Shown here one piece after another: positions 30,619-40,381 of a DNA stretch of 56,909 nucleotides. The stretch's first letter is position 1. The number at the start of each line of letters is the position of its first letter. The translations under genes and the position numbers were made by a program. Location: NCBI GenBank assembly GCA_002309795.1, contig DBXZ01000027.1, positions 642 through 57,550 of the forward strand, in the 5' to 3' direction. The notes under the pieces are model-generated. The model saw only the letters and a program-made list of their open reading frames with translations, had not been told where the DNA came from and did not search any database. The DNA comes from Bacteroidales bacterium UBA1199. GTDB lineage: Bacteria > Bacteroidota > Bacteroidia > Bacteroidales > UBA932.

Positions 30619-33525
30619 ATGAAAAGATTTTCCCAAATCATCCTGATGGTCACACTGACCGTGCTGGCTGCTTCCTGCAGCCGCTACAGCTATGAGACGG
30701 TGAAGGGCGACCCCACCGGGGCCCGCATCTACACCCTCGACAACGGCCTGAAGGTCTACATGATCGTCAACAAAGACGAGCCGAGAATCGACGCACATGT
30801 CGCCGTCAAGGTTGGCAGCAAGAACGACCCGCAGGAGACCACCGGTCTGGCTCACTACTTCGAGCACCTGATGTTCAAGGGCACGAAACAACTCGGAACC
30901 CAGGACTACGAGAAGGAAGAACCCATGCTCAACGAAATCGAGGCCCTGTTCGAGGTCTATCGCCAGACCACCGATCCCGCTGAGCGCAAGGCCCTCTATC
31001 ACCAGATCGACTCCATCTCGTATGAGGCTTCCAAGATCTTCATCCCCAACGAGTACGACAAGGCGATGTCCGCAATCGGCGGCCGCGGCACCAATGCTTA
31101 CACCAGCAACGACGTGACCTGCTACACGGAAAACATTCCCTCCAACCAACTCGAGAACTGGGCGAAGATCCAGGCCGACCGCTTCGAGAACTGTGTTCTC
31201 CGCGGCTTCCACACAGAACTGGAGACCATCTACGAAGAGTACAACATGTACGCCGTGATGGACCAGGAGAAGATGTACGAGGCGCTGTTCGCAGCCCTCT
31301 TCCCGAAGCACCCGTACCACACCCCGGTAATCGGTTGGGGCGATCACCTCAAGAACCCCTCCATCACCAACGTCAAGAAGTATCATGACGAATGGTACGT
31401 GCCCAACAACATGGCCGTCTGCCTTGCAGGTGACTTCAACCCCAAACAGGCTATCAAGGTAATCGACAAGTACTTCGGCAAGCTGAAACCCAACAAGAAT
31501 CTGAAGAAGATGGAATTCGAACCCGAAGATCCCATCACCGAACCGATCGTGAAAGAGGTCCTCGGCCTTGAATCTCCCAGCATCATGCTCGCATGGCGCT
31601 TCCCGGGTGCCAACAGCCCCGAGACCAAATACCTCGACCTGATCTCCGGTATTCTCTCCAACGGCAAGGCCGGCCTGATCGACCTCGACGTGAACCAGCA
31701 GCAGAAGGTTCTCTCCATGTATGCCGGCAACCAGGGTCTGGCTGACTACTCCGCATTCCTCGTATCGGCTGAGCCTCTCCAGGGCCAGAGCCTCGAAGAG
31801 GTCAAGAACATCGCCCTGGCCGAGATTGAGAAGGTCAAGAAGGGCGAATTCGACGACGACCTGCTCACCGCCATCATCAACAACCAGAAGCTGATGTACA
31901 TGCGGATGATTGAAAGCTCCCGCTATATGGTCCGCGCCGAAGTCAACAGCTTCATCATGGATATCCCCTGGAAAGACGTGGTCAATGAAATCGAGGAACT
32001 CTCGAAGATCACCAAGGAACAGGTTGTGGCTTTCGCCAACGAGCACTTCAAAGACAACTACGTTCAGATCAACAAGCTGGAGAAGCGTGACCCGAACGAC
32101 GTCCGGATTGCGAAGCCGGCCATCACCCCGATCATGATGAACCGTGACGCTTCCAGCCAGTTCCTCCGCGACATCCAGGCTTCCGCTGCCGCTGTCAAGC
32201 CCATCGAACCGGTGTTCGTTGACTACAGCAAGGATATGTCGATTGCAACCGCCAAGAGCGACATCCCCGTTCTCTACAAGAAGAACGAGGCCAACGGCAT
32301 CTTCGAGCTCCAGTATCTCTTCGAGACCGGCAGCTACGCAGACAAGGTAATGCCTTTCGCCGTCAACTACCTCAGCTATCTCGGCACCGACGACATGACG
32401 CCGGAAGAGGTCCAGAAAGCCTTCTACCGGATGGCCTGCACCATGAGCGTCAGCTGCACCGGCGAACGCACCTACGTATCGCTCAGCGGCCTGTCAGAGA
32501 ATATGGAAGAGGCTATGCAGCTGCTCGAGAAGGTGATTGCCAACGCCAAGGCCAACCCGGAAGCGCTCCAGATGCTCAAGTTCAATACGCTCTACGAGCG
32601 CCGCAACGCGAAACTCGACCAGCGCAGCAACTCCTCGCGCATATCCGCCTATGCCCTCTACGGAGCAAAGAACCCGATGACCAACGTCATTCCTTCGGCA
32701 GAACTGATGAAACTCTCCGACGAGGCGCTGCTAGAAAAGGTCCACCACCTCTTTGACAACGAGCACGAGGTCCTTTACTACGGCCCGCTCGCTGAGAACG
32801 CGATTGTCGAGGCCATCAACCGCATCCACAACGTTCCCGAACAGCTGAATCCCGTGGTCAAGGGCAACCCGTTCCAGTATCTCCCGACCGATAAGCCGAA
32901 CATCGTCCTCTCGCAGTATGATGCCAACCAGCTCAACCTGGTGGGTTATAGCAACACCAACCTTCCGTTCAACGAGGAGACCGCTCCGATCATCACCCTC
33001 TACAACGAGTACTTCGGCGGCGGCATGAACGGTATCGTGTTCCAGGAGATCCGCGAGGCACGCGGTCTGGCCTACAGCGCACGTGCCAACTACTCTATCC
33101 CGGGCGACCTGGATCACCCGTCACTCTTCACCTTCTCGATCGGCACGCAGAACGATAAGCTGATTGACGCACTCAAGGCATTCGACGAGATCATCAACGA
33201 AATGCCGGTTTCCGAGCACGCATTCAACATTGCCAAGGAGTCTCTGATTTCCAACCTCCGCACGGCGCGTACCGTTCGCAGCCGCGTGCTGACCTCTTAC
33301 CTCAACGCCCAGAAGCGCGGCCTCGACTATGATCTCAACAAGGTCATCTACGAGAAAGTCCCCGCTCTCACGCTTGACGATGTGGTGAAATTCCAGCAGG
33401 AGTATGTGAAAGGCAAGTCCTACAGCATCGGTATCGTAGGCCGCACCAGCGACATGGACCTCAAGGCCCTGCAGCAGTACGGTCCCATCAGCCGCGTGAA
33501 GCTCGAAGATATTTTTGGTTACTAA
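30619..33525 (+). CDS. M16 family zinc metalloprotease, lipoprotein
   Basis: A 968-residue two-module insulinase-family peptidase. The lipoprotein signal ends in LAASC (Cys20), placing it in the periplasm or outer membrane. The inverted zinc motif HYFEH is at 79-83, and the third ligand glutamate lies in ELETIYEEY near 200-208. The second half (from about 520) repeats the M16 fold without HxxEH, as in other tandem M16 proteins where it helps form the chamber. Such genes are common in Bacteroidota and related to pitrilysin-like peptide degradation. No operon partner is obvious; a hairpin with a short T-run follows the stop. Confidence 0.93.
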   Translation: MKRFSQIILMVTLTVLAASCSRYSYETVKGDPTGARIYTLDNGLKVYMIVNKDEPRIDAHVAVKVGSKNDPQETTGLAHYFEHLMFKGTKQLGTQDYEKEEPMLNEIEALFEVYRQTTDPAERKALYHQIDSISYEASKIFIPNEYDKAMSAIGGRGTNAYTSNDVTCYTENIPSNQLENWAKIQADRFENCVLRGFHTELETIYEEYNMYAVMDQEKMYEALFAALFPKHPYHTPVIGWGDHLKNPSITNVKKYHDEWYVPNNMAVCLAGDFNPKQAIKVIDKYFGKLKPNKNLKKMEFEPEDPITEPIVKEVLGLESPSIMLAWRFPGANSPETKYLDLISGILSNGKAGLIDLDVNQQQKVLSMYAGNQGLADYSAFLVSAEPLQGQSLEEVKNIALAEIEKVKKGEFDDDLLTAIINNQKLMYMRMIESSRYMVRAEVNSFIMDIPWKDVVNEIEELSKITKEQVVAFANEHFKDNYVQINKLEKRDPNDVRIAKPAITPIMMNRDASSQFLRDIQASAAAVKPIEPVFVDYSKDMSIATAKSDIPVLYKKNEANGIFELQYLFETGSYADKVMPFAVNYLSYLGTDDMTPEEVQKAFYRMACTMSVSCTGERTYVSLSGLSENMEEAMQLLEKVIANAKANPEALQMLKFNTLYERRNAKLDQRSNSSRISAYALYGAKNPMTNVIPSAELMKLSDEALLEKVHHLFDNEHEVLYYGPLAENAIVEAINRIHNVPEQLNPVVKGNPFQYLPTDKPNIVLSQYDANQLNLVGYSNTNLPFNEETAPIITLYNEYFGGGMNGIVFQEIREARGLAYSARANYSIPGDLDHPSLFTFSIGTQNDKLIDALKAFDEIINEMPVSEHAFNIAKESLISNLRTARTVRSRVLTSYLNAQKRGLDYDLNKVIYEKVPALTLDDVVKFQQEYVKGKSYSIGIVGRTSDMDLKALQQYGPISRVKLEDIFGY

Positions 33526-33546
33526 TCAGAAAAGATGCATCTTTGC

Positions 33547-33577
33547 AGTACGGCTCGGCCGCCGGTCGGGCCGTACT
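33547..33577 (+). terminator. Hairpin with T-run after the M16 gene
   Basis: AGTACGGC (33547-33554) pairs with GCCGTACT (33570-33577) around a GC-rich interior that adds more pairs, followed by TTTT. It lies 21 nt after the M16 stop and 18 nt before the ferredoxin ATG. It may instead form the 5' end of the ferredoxin mRNA: a CATCTTTG sequence ending at 33545, near the -7 consensus, directly precedes it. Confidence 0.6.
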
Positions 33578-33594
33578 TTTAAAACAAATAAACC

Positions 33595-33762
33595 ATGGCT
33601 TACAAAATTACTGACAACTGCGTTGCTTGCGGTACCTGCATCAACGAATGCCCCGTCGGAGCTATCAGCGCCGGTGACATCTACAAGATCGACCCGAACC
33701 TCTGCGCCGACTGCGGTACCTGCGCAGGCGTTTGCCCGATGGGTGCCATCGAGCAGGCTTAA
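33595..33762 (+). CDS. Small 2[4Fe-4S] ferredoxin
   Basis: A 55-residue clostridial-type ferredoxin, an electron carrier for anaerobic redox enzymes in the cytoplasm. Two cluster motifs are complete: CVACGTCINECP (9-20) and CADCGTCAGVCP (37-48), each CxxCxxCxxxCP. Start MAYKITDNC is the usual one for this family. Pseudo-twofold symmetry of the two halves is clear. It stands alone between hairpins, so it is probably a monocistronic gene. Its partner enzyme cannot be inferred from the neighbours. Confidence 0.96.
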   Translation: MAYKITDNCVACGTCINECPVGAISAGDIYKIDPNLCADCGTCAGVCPMGAIEQA

Positions 33763-33784
33763 TACAAATTAAGACGCGTCAAAA

Positions 33785-33810
33785 AAAGCCGGTCCCGCGG
33801 GGCCGGCTTT
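33785..33810. terminator. Bidirectional rho-independent terminator
   Basis: AAAGCCGG, then CCC-GC-GGG, then CCGGCTTT form a near-perfect hairpin with single mismatched bases, flanked by an A-run on the left and CTCTTTTT on the right. It can end the plus-strand ferredoxin transcript and the minus-strand rsfS-to-serpin transcript. Confidence 0.87.
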
Positions 33811-33830
33811 CTCTTTTTGCCTGTATCGGT

Positions 33831-35060
33831 TTATTCGCCGTGGATACCTATGAAGAGAATGGTGTTGAAGGTGTGTTCCACGATTGCATAAGCGAAGGGA
33901 TGGTCGGCCGTGAAGACCTTGGGCGGCTCCGGATTGCCGACGGAAGTGGTCTTCATGTACATAGCCGTGACGGCCGCCGCCTCGGTTCCGGTTTCGCTCA
34001 CGTCGATGGCGGTCTTCTGGATAATTTCGTCTACGTAAACACGTTCGTCGGAAATACCGGAGAAATCGGCTGCGCCGCTGAAGGCAAGCGGCATTCCCAT
34101 CGCTACGAGCGTATTCTTGAAGATTTTGCTCATCGCGTATTCACTCTTGAAAACCGGCATCGAGAAGATGACTTCACAGTCGCGAAGCCCCTGCATGGTC
34201 TGGTTCCATACGTCCGGGGTCAGGGATGCAACCAGCGAAGAAAGCGACTTACCCTCATCGGGCAGGAAGATGACCATCCGGTATGCGCCGTTGCCGTACG
34301 GAACGCTGCAGACGGTAAAACCCTGACCGGCGTACCACCTCATCTCCCGGGTGCTGCCCAGAAACTTGGCATTGGCCTTCGTACCGGCGAAACTGACGAA
34401 CGGCTTCTCCTGGGAATCCATCTTGCCGCCAGCCCATTTTCCGTTGAAATAGAGTGCATTGGCGAGCATCAGACGAATCGACGGATCGGGCTCGTCCATC
34501 AGTTTGGGGATCATCCCGTTGGTATTCTTGAAAGCCCAGCCGTTGACGGTATTGACCGCCGCTTCCGTGGCGAAATTCAGGTTCTCCACCTCGGCGGAGT
34601 AGCAGTTGCGGACAAAATCGGCGTAGGCCGTCTTCAACGGAAAATCCATGGCCGGCCAGATGGCGTTGGCAATCGAAACCCGGGTCGTCGTATCGACGGC
34701 ATAGAGTCCCTTGCACATGGCTTTGTAGTAACTGCCTATCTGATGGGCGCTGAAGCCGTCAAAGCCCAGCGTGGAGGCCATCTGGGTGAAGGTCTCTCCG
34801 CCGGCACCCGAAGCGGCCAGCGAGAGGCAGAGCGACGCACTGAAAGGGGAAATCATCAGGTTTTTATCCTGTTCCAGGGCGGCAATCTCCCGGAAGATCC
34901 GGAGAGCAAACACATTCTCGCAGGATTGAACAGCGGCCTCTTCCTGCGTCAGGACAATATCCTCGAGGGGCTGCATCTCCTTCTTGGGCGGATTGTCTTC
35001 TCCCCCGCAGGCAGCAAGTGCCAGGGCTGAAACAGCCAGCGCAAAGATGAAACGTTTCAT
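33831..35060 (-). CDS. Serpin-family protease inhibitor, lipoprotein
   Basis: A 409-residue serpin with a lipoprotein signal (lipobox LAACG). Fold marks are present: NLMISPFSASLCLSLAASGAGG near the start (as in NxxxSPxSxxxxLxMxxxGA), FVRNCYSAEVENLNF, NTVNGWAFKNTNGMIPKL and the C-terminal HPFAYAIVEH. The hinge GTEAAAVTAMY has the small residues at P15-P9 needed for loop insertion, so it should be inhibitory. By alignment with alpha-1-antitrypsin, P1 falls near Thr in MKTTSVG, a prediction only. Bacterial serpins such as miropin of Tannerella guard against host or own proteases. It lies 12 nt after psd. Confidence 0.93.
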   Translation of the reverse strand: MKRFIFALAVSALALAACGGEDNPPKKEMQPLEDIVLTQEEAAVQSCENVFALRIFREIAALEQDKNLMISPFSASLCLSLAASGAGGETFTQMASTLGFDGFSAHQIGSYYKAMCKGLYAVDTTTRVSIANAIWPAMDFPLKTAYADFVRNCYSAEVENLNFATEAAVNTVNGWAFKNTNGMIPKLMDEPDPSIRLMLANALYFNGKWAGGKMDSQEKPFVSFAGTKANAKFLGSTREMRWYAGQGFTVCSVPYGNGAYRMVIFLPDEGKSLSSLVASLTPDVWNQTMQGLRDCEVIFSMPVFKSEYAMSKIFKNTLVAMGMPLAFSGAADFSGISDERVYVDEIIQKTAIDVSETGTEAAAVTAMYMKTTSVGNPEPPKVFTADHPFAYAIVEHTFNTILFIGIHGE

Positions 35061-35072
35061 ATCGTAAAACCT

Positions 35073-35747
35073 TTAAGATTCTGTATTGAATCGGGCCAGC
35101 ACGGTCTCCTGACCATAGACTGCATCGCCCTTCTTGACGAGCAGTTCAGTGTCGAGCGGCAGGAAAAGGTCGATGCGCGACCCGAATTTGATAAACCCGG
35201 CCTGCTCGGACTGCTCCACCCGTTCGCCTTCGCGCGCGTAGCAGACGATGCGACGCGCCAGGATGCCGGCAATCTGCCTGAACATCAGCATCTTGCCGCA
35301 ATCAGCATGGATGCCGATCGAAGTGCGCTCATTCTTTTCGGAAGCCTTGGGATGGAAGGCAATCAGGTAACGGCCCGCATGATAATTGTAATAGGTCACC
35401 TTTCCGCTCACGGGTGCCCAGGTGACGTGCACGTTGAAAACGGAGAGGAAAATGGAGATGCGGATGCATTTGCTGTGGAAGAACTCGTCTTCACGCACCT
35501 CGCGGATATCCACCACGCGCCCGTCGCCGGGGGCCACGATCAAGTGCTCCCCGTGCACCGGCTCGCGGCTGGGGACCCGGAAAAAGCGAAGCATGAAGAC
35601 GGCGAACCCGAGGCTGACGACAGCCACGATGATGTTCACCGTCATATTGCTGCAGAAAATAAAGAACAACGCCGCCACCGCCAGCCAGAGCAAGGCGTTG
35701 ATGCAGATGACGCCGTAACCTTCTTTATGGATTCTGATGCGGCTCAT
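35073..35747 (-). CDS. psd: Phosphatidylserine decarboxylase proenzyme
   Basis: Makes phosphatidylethanolamine from phosphatidylserine at the inner membrane. The 224-residue protein is of the short, archaetidylserine-decarboxylase-like class: two hydrophobic segments at 13-53, APGDGRVVD (72-80), FLSVFNVHVTWAPVSG (100-115), and the self-cleavage site FGSR at 188-191, where Ser190 would become the pyruvoyl group. It overlaps cdsA at its start by ATGA and belongs to the rsfS-ftsH-cdsA-psd set. The downstream lipoprotein serpin is probably co-transcribed. Confidence 0.96.
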   Translation of the reverse strand: MSRIRIHKEGYGVICINALLWLAVAALFFIFCSNMTVNIIVAVVSLGFAVFMLRFFRVPSREPVHGEHLIVAPGDGRVVDIREVREDEFFHSKCIRISIFLSVFNVHVTWAPVSGKVTYYNYHAGRYLIAFHPKASEKNERTSIGIHADCGKMLMFRQIAGILARRIVCYAREGERVEQSEQAGFIKFGSRIDLFLPLDTELLVKKGDAVYGQETVLARFNTES

Positions 35748-36574
35748 GCGAGAACGCCTAGGCAGGCTAGATAGAGTGCAGCGGCCGGAAAGGCGAAGAA
35801 CAGGTCGTCGAAACGGTCCAGAACGCCGCCGTGTCCGGGAATGAAATTACTGGAATCCTTCACGCCGAAGTGACGCTTGATCAGCGATTCGAATAGATCG
35901 CCGAATACTCCGGCCACGGAGAGCACCAGGGCAAGTCCCAGCCAGCCGGGGACCGTCATTACCTGAATACCCATCCAGTTGTAAACCAACCAGCCGATCA
36001 AAGCAAAAACAAGGGCAAAAAGAACGGCTCCGCCGACACCGGCCCAGGATTTTTTGGGCGAGAGCGCCGGGCAGAGTTTCCGGCTGTCGGGGCGCTGTCC
36101 GAACGCCGATCCGATTGCGTATGCACCGATATCGGCAACCCATGTAATGGAAATCACAGGGACGATAAACGCCCAGGTATAAGCTCCATCCACCCCATTG
36201 ATCATTGCGAATGAGATCAATATCGGCATCAGAATATAGAGCAGCGGGAAGAAAAGATGCACGTTGAAATCCGGTTTGCGGGTGCTGTCGACAATCAGCA
36301 GCACCAGCGAAACGGCCACCAGCACCGCCGCCACCAGCAAAGGCGTCAAACTCTCGATCAGGAAAAACGAAAGAGCCGTCACCTCCGCCAGGATGATACA
36401 GATCATCTCCTTGACCAGGCGACGGTCTACCGCCATTCGGTAATACTCGATGGTGCAGAGCACGGTCACGGCCGCTATGAAGGCAACATACAGGTACCGG
36501 TTGATCAGAACACCGGCCGCCGTCAGCACCAGGATGACGATTCCGCTGAGTATCCGTTTAGGCAACTCCTTCAT
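35744..36574 (-). CDS. cdsA: Phosphatidate cytidylyltransferase CdsA
   Basis: A 276-residue inner-membrane enzyme making CDP-diacylglycerol, the precursor of phosphatidylserine that Psd later decarboxylates. It is hydrophobic throughout and carries the C-terminal family signature ending in FIPGHGGVLDRFDDLFFAFP, preceded by KRHFGVKDSS. Its first 17 nt overlap the end of ftsH. Length and signature are normal. Confidence 0.95.
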   Translation of the reverse strand: MKELPKRILSGIVILVLTAAGVLINRYLYVAFIAAVTVLCTIEYYRMAVDRRLVKEMICIILAEVTALSFFLIESLTPLLVAAVLVAVSLVLLIVDSTRKPDFNVHLFFPLLYILMPILISFAMINGVDGAYTWAFIVPVISITWVADIGAYAIGSAFGQRPDSRKLCPALSPKKSWAGVGGAVLFALVFALIGWLVYNWMGIQVMTVPGWLGLALVLSVAGVFGDLFESLIKRHFGVKDSSNFIPGHGGVLDRFDDLFFAFPAAALYLACLGVLA

Positions 36575-38519
36575 CTTTCAGCAGTTGGTTGGGATCTTTC
36601 CCGCCCTTTCGGGGGCCGAAAATCTTTTCGAGGTCTTCCGAGAAGATCACCTCGCGCTCGAGCAGCATCTGTGCGAGCTGTTCGAATCCTTCGCGGTTTT
36701 CGGTGAGTACGCGGCGGGCGGTTTCGTGCGCTTCGTCAATCAGCTTGCGCGCCTCGGCGTCGATAACTTCAGCCGTCTTTTCGCTGTAGGGACGCGTCAG
36801 CGACATTTCGCTGCGTCCCGTGGAGTCGTAGAAGGAGACGTTGCCCACCTTCTCGCTCATGCCGAAGAAGGAGACCATGGAATAGGCCTGGCGGGTCAGT
36901 TTCTCGAGGTCGTTGAGCGCGCCGGTGGAGACGACACCGTTCACCAGCTCCTCGGCCACGCGGCCGCCGATGGTGGCAGCCATTTCGTCTTTGATCTGGT
37001 CTTCCGTATGGAGCTGGCGCTCTTCAGGCAGGTACCAGGCAGCGCCCAGCGCCTGTCCGCGCGGGATAATGGTCACCTTGAGGAGCGGATTGGCGTGCGG
37101 CAGCAGCCAGCTTACCGTAGCGTGGCCCGCCTCATGATGGGCGATGGTGCGCTTCTCTTCCGGCGTGATAATCTTGCTCTTGCGTTCAAGACCGCCTACG
37201 ATGCGGTCTATTGCATCCAGGAAGTCCTGTTTGTCGATTGCAGGTTTGTCGTGACGGGCGGCAATCAGGGCAGCCTCGTTGCAGACATTGGCGATATCGG
37301 CACCGGAAAAACCGGGAGTCTGCTTGGCCAGGAAGTCAATCTGGAAGCCGTCTACCAGCTTGAGACCGCGCAGGTGCACCTTGAAAATATCGTAACGCTC
37401 CTTGAGTTCAGGGAGTTCCACATGAATCTGACGGTCGAACCGGCCGGCACGCATCAGCGCGCGGTCCAGGATATCGGCACGGTTGGTGGCAGCCAGGATG
37501 ATGACGCCGGAATTGGAACCGAAACCGTCCATCTCGGTCAGCAGCTGGTTCAGGGTATTCTCGCGCTCGTCGTTGGAGGTAAATCCGGCATTCTTGCTGC
37601 GGGCACGGCCCACGGCGTCGATCTCGTCGATAAAGACGATGCACGGCGCCTTCTCCTTGGCCTGTCGGAAGAGGTCGCGCACGCGGGATGCACCCACACC
37701 CACGAACATCTCCACGAAGTCCGAACCGGAAATGGAGAAGAAAGGCACGTTGGCCTCGCCCGCCACTGCTTTGGCCAGCAGGGTTTTACCGGTACCCGGA
37801 GGGCCTACCAGCAACGCGCCCTTGGGAATCTTGCCGCCCAGTGCGGTATACTTCTTGGGATTTTTGAGGAAATCCACGATCTCCTTGACCTCCACCTTAG
37901 CCTCTTCCAGACCGGCCACGTCCTTGAAGGTCACCTTCTGGGCGCCGCTCTTGTCGTACATCTTGGCCTGGGACTTGCCCACGTTGAAGACGCCGCCGAG
38001 GCCGCCACCGCCACCGCCGCCGCCCATGTTGCGCATCGGACGGAACATAATCAGCCACATGACAATCAGGATCAGCGGGAAGAGCAGCCAGTCAAGGACT
38101 TTGCCCCAATAGTTGATATGCTCGTCAACCACGATCCGGTACTGCCGGGCCTCCGGCAAGGTATTCCGGATGGCTTCGAATTCCGTCTCGGCATCGAAGT
38201 TTTCGGTCACGAGGAAATAGAAGTGAGGACCCGCTTTCGGAATCGATCCGGTAAACTGGTCCTTGTAGCGTTCCACGCCGGCGGAGTTCAGGTGAATCTC
38301 GCCGCGACGCTGGTTGCGGACGTAGACGATCTTGTCTACGTAGCCTTCGGGGAGGATCTGCGTCTTGACATCCAGCCACTCTTTTTTCACGGGGCCTCTG
38401 GTCCCGGGAGTGAACATCATATAGACCAGGCCGCCTATCAGCAGGATATAAAACCAGTTCAGCCAGCCCGGAGCGCGTCCTGCGCCAGTCTTTTTCTTAT
38501 TCTTGGGAGACTTGCTCAT
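36558..38519 (-). CDS. ftsH: ATP-dependent zinc metalloprotease FtsH
   Basis: A 653-residue membrane-anchored AAA+ protease that removes misassembled membrane proteins and short-lived regulators. Two membrane segments (about 20-36 and 143-160) enclose a periplasmic domain; a poly-glycine linker follows the second. The AAA module has GPPGTGKT as Walker [12 protein letters not shown] as Walker B and RAGRFDRQI in the second region of homology. The zinc motif HEAGH starts the protease domain. The ATG overlaps the rsfS stop as ATGA, a conserved order in Bacteroidales. Confidence 0.98.
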   Translation of the reverse strand: MSKSPKNKKKTGAGRAPGWLNWFYILLIGGLVYMMFTPGTRGPVKKEWLDVKTQILPEGYVDKIVYVRNQRRGEIHLNSAGVERYKDQFTGSIPKAGPHFYFLVTENFDAETEFEAIRNTLPEARQYRIVVDEHINYWGKVLDWLLFPLILIVMWLIMFRPMRNMGGGGGGGGLGGVFNVGKSQAKMYDKSGAQKVTFKDVAGLEEAKVEVKEIVDFLKNPKKYTALGGKIPKGALLVGPPGTGKTLLAKAVAGEANVPFFSISGSDFVEMFVGVGASRVRDLFRQAKEKAPCIVFIDEIDAVGRARSKNAGFTSNDERENTLNQLLTEMDGFGSNSGVIILAATNRADILDRALMRAGRFDRQIHVELPELKERYDIFKVHLRGLKLVDGFQIDFLAKQTPGFSGADIANVCNEAALIAARHDKPAIDKQDFLDAIDRIVGGLERKSKIITPEEKRTIAHHEAGHATVSWLLPHANPLLKVTIIPRGQALGAAWYLPEERQLHTEDQIKDEMAATIGGRVAEELVNGVVSTGALNDLEKLTRQAYSMVSFFGMSEKVGNVSFYDSTGRSEMSLTRPYSEKTAEVIDAEARKLIDEAHETARRVLTENREGFEQLAQMLLEREVIFSEDLEKIFGPRKGGKDPNQLLKDEGVA

Positions 38520-38878
38520 TGTTCGTCAGTGTATTCTGTCTTGACCGCGTCTGCCCAGAGGTCTTCCAGCCGGTAGAAGAGGCGCTGGTCGGTCTTGAAA
38601 ATATGTACTACGGTATCGGTGTAGTCGAGGATAATCCAGAAAGCGTTCTCGCGGCCCTGCTGGCGGACCACCCGGTGGCCGGCGGTGTCCATCGCCTCCT
38701 CAACGGCATCTGCGATGGCCTGGACCTGGGTGGAGGAGTCGGCGTTGCAGATTACAAACCAGTCTGCGACGGCCGTTCCGATCTTGCGGAGATCCAGGGA
38801 GATGACATCCTTGGCTTTCTTTTCGAGCATCGCACCGGCGATGATCTTTACTTCTTCATTCACTTTTTTGTTCATCAA
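38516..38878 (-). CDS. rsfS: Ribosomal silencing factor RsfS
   Basis: A 120-residue protein that binds L14 (uL14) of the large subunit and blocks subunit joining when growth slows. The family core is visible: AGAMLEKKAKDVISLDLRKI, DWFVICNADSSTQVQAIAD and WIILDYTDTVVHIF followed by the Tyr-rich YRLEDLWADA end. First gene of the rsfS-ftsH-cdsA-psd-serpin transcript, with a TATCTTTG box about 30 nt upstream. Confidence 0.96.
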   Translation of the reverse strand: MMNKKVNEEVKIIAGAMLEKKAKDVISLDLRKIGTAVADWFVICNADSSTQVQAIADAVEEAMDTAGHRVVRQQGRENAFWIILDYTDTVVHIFKTDQRLFYRLEDLWADAVKTEYTDEQ

Positions 38879-38906
38879 TCACACAATAATAGCTAATTTC
38901 GCAAGG

Positions 38907-38914
38907 CAAAGATA
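38907..38914 (-). promoter_or_regulatory. -7 promoter box of the rsfS-ftsH operon (TATCTTTG)
   Basis: A full TAnnTTTG match on the minus strand; the expected start near 38900 gives a leader of about 22 nt before rsfS. A weaker plus-strand match (TAATTTCG, 38894-38901) may serve birA and would overlap this promoter. Confidence 0.55.
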
Positions 38915-38950
38915 ATACAAATTTTCAGCCAAACTGCAAAGGGACTGACA

Positions 38951-39727
38951 ATGGCAGAAACCGATCGCATCCGATGGTTCGACGAAGTCGATTCGACCAA
39001 TACCCAGCTGGCCGCCGCCAGGGGCGAACTGCCTGACGGCACGGTCTTCGCAGCCCTCTGGCAAAGTGCCGGAAAAGGGCAGCGGGGCAACCGGTGGGAA
39101 AGCCGGAGCGGGGAGAATCTCACCTTCTCCATTCTTTGGAAACCCGCCTCCCTGGCAGCTGCAGCGCAGTTTTCGCTCTCTGAAGCCGCAGCGCTCGGCG
39201 TGAGCGATTATCTTGCCGGAGAAGGATTGGACTCCTTCATCAAATGGCCCAACGACATCATTGCAGGCGGCAAGAAAATCTGCGGGATGCTGCTGGAGCA
39301 TTCGCTCACCGCTGACAAATTGGCAGACAGCGTGGTAGGCATCGGGCTCAACGTCAACCAGCGCAGTTTCGGAGAGGCCCCGAACGCAACTTCGATGGTC
39401 CTGCTGACCGGCCGCGAGCGCGACATCAAGAGGGAATTGCCCCGGCTCCTGGCCGCCCTCGATCGCCGTTTCGCCCAGGTCGGCAGCGAAGCGGGACGTG
39501 CCGCCCTCCGCAAAGATTATCTTGAGCGGCTGTTTCAGAGGGGCGAATGGCACGAGTATCTTGACCGCCGCAGCGCTGATCCCCTGCTTCCCACCACCCG
39601 TCCGGTAGAGGGCGAACGGTTCGAAGGGCGCATTACCGGTCTCACGCCCAGCGGATTGCTGGTCGTTGAACGGCGCAACGGCGCACTCCTTGAATTCGCC
39701 TTCAAGGAGATCAGTTATCTCTTTTAG
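38951..39727 (+). CDS. birA: Biotin--[acetyl-CoA-carboxylase] ligase BirA
   Basis: Activates biotin as biotinyl-AMP and attaches it to carboxyl-carrier proteins. The 258-residue enzyme is of the short class without an N-terminal winged-helix domain, so it should not act as a repressor. Active-site marks: DEVDSTNTQ (11-19), GKGQRGNRW (41-49, the biotinyl-AMP loop), KWPNDI (98-103) and GIGLNVNQ. A small C-terminal SH3-like domain ends it. It is divergent from rsfS and ends 3 nt before the convergent rpe stop. Confidence 0.95.
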   Translation: MAETDRIRWFDEVDSTNTQLAAARGELPDGTVFAALWQSAGKGQRGNRWESRSGENLTFSILWKPASLAAAAQFSLSEAAALGVSDYLAGEGLDSFIKWPNDIIAGGKKICGMLLEHSLTADKLADSVVGIGLNVNQRSFGEAPNATSMVLLTGRERDIKRELPRLLAALDRRFAQVGSEAGRAALRKDYLERLFQRGEWHEYLDRRSADPLLPTTRPVEGERFEGRITGLTPSGLLVVERRNGALLEFAFKEISYLF

Positions 39728-39730
39728 GAT

Positions 39731-40378
39731 TTATACCCCGGCCAGTTCGGCGATGGCTGCCCTGGGATCGGCCGCCTTGAAGGCTGCGTTTCCGGCCACG
39801 AAAACCGTGGCGCCGGCTGCTTCCAGTTCGGTGATATTCTTCATTCCCACGCCACCGTCTACCTGGATGAAGCACTTGGCGCCGGCCTCCGCAATCATCT
39901 TGCGGACACGTGCCACCTTCTCCACGGAACCTTCGATGAAAGACTGTCCGCTGAAGCCCGGGTGGACGGACATCACGAGAATGAAATCCGCGGCCTTCAG
40001 GTAGGGTGCCAGCAACGCCTCATCGGTCTCCGGATTGATGGCGATTCCCGCTTTGGCCCCGGCAGAATGAATCAGCTCCAGGGTGGCCGGGAGGTCTTCG
40101 CAGGCCTCGATGTGCACGGAAATGAACTGGATGCCCAGCGCTGCGAAACGCTCTACATACTTCTCCGGATGAACGATCATCAGGTGGGCGTCCATCGGTT
40201 TTTCCGCCACCTTGGCGATGGCGGCGCTGACCGGCAGACCGAACGAGATGTTCGGCACGAAGGTGCCGTCCATGATATCCAGATGTATCCAGCCTGCAGC
40301 ACTTTCGTTGACCATCCGGACATCGCGTTCCAGGTGGCCGAAATCGGCTGAAAGAATCGAAGGAGCGATATTGCGCAT
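39731..40378 (-). CDS. rpe: Ribulose-phosphate 3-epimerase
   Basis: A 215-residue TIM barrel interconverting ribulose 5-phosphate and xylulose 5-phosphate in the pentose phosphate pathway. Visible signatures: IAPSILSADFGHLERDV at the N-terminus, WIHLDIMDGTFVPNISFG with metal-ligand His and Asp, DAHLMI, VMSVHPGFSGQSF and QVDGGVG near the end. It starts 3 nt after the pepD stop, so the two are probably co-transcribed. Confidence 0.97.
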   Translation of the reverse strand: MRNIAPSILSADFGHLERDVRMVNESAAGWIHLDIMDGTFVPNISFGLPVSAAIAKVAEKPMDAHLMIVHPEKYVERFAALGIQFISVHIEACEDLPATLELIHSAGAKAGIAINPETDEALLAPYLKAADFILVMSVHPGFSGQSFIEGSVEKVARVRKMIAEAGAKCFIQVDGGVGMKNITELEAAGATVFVAGNAAFKAADPRAAIAELAGV

Positions 40379-40381
40379 GAC

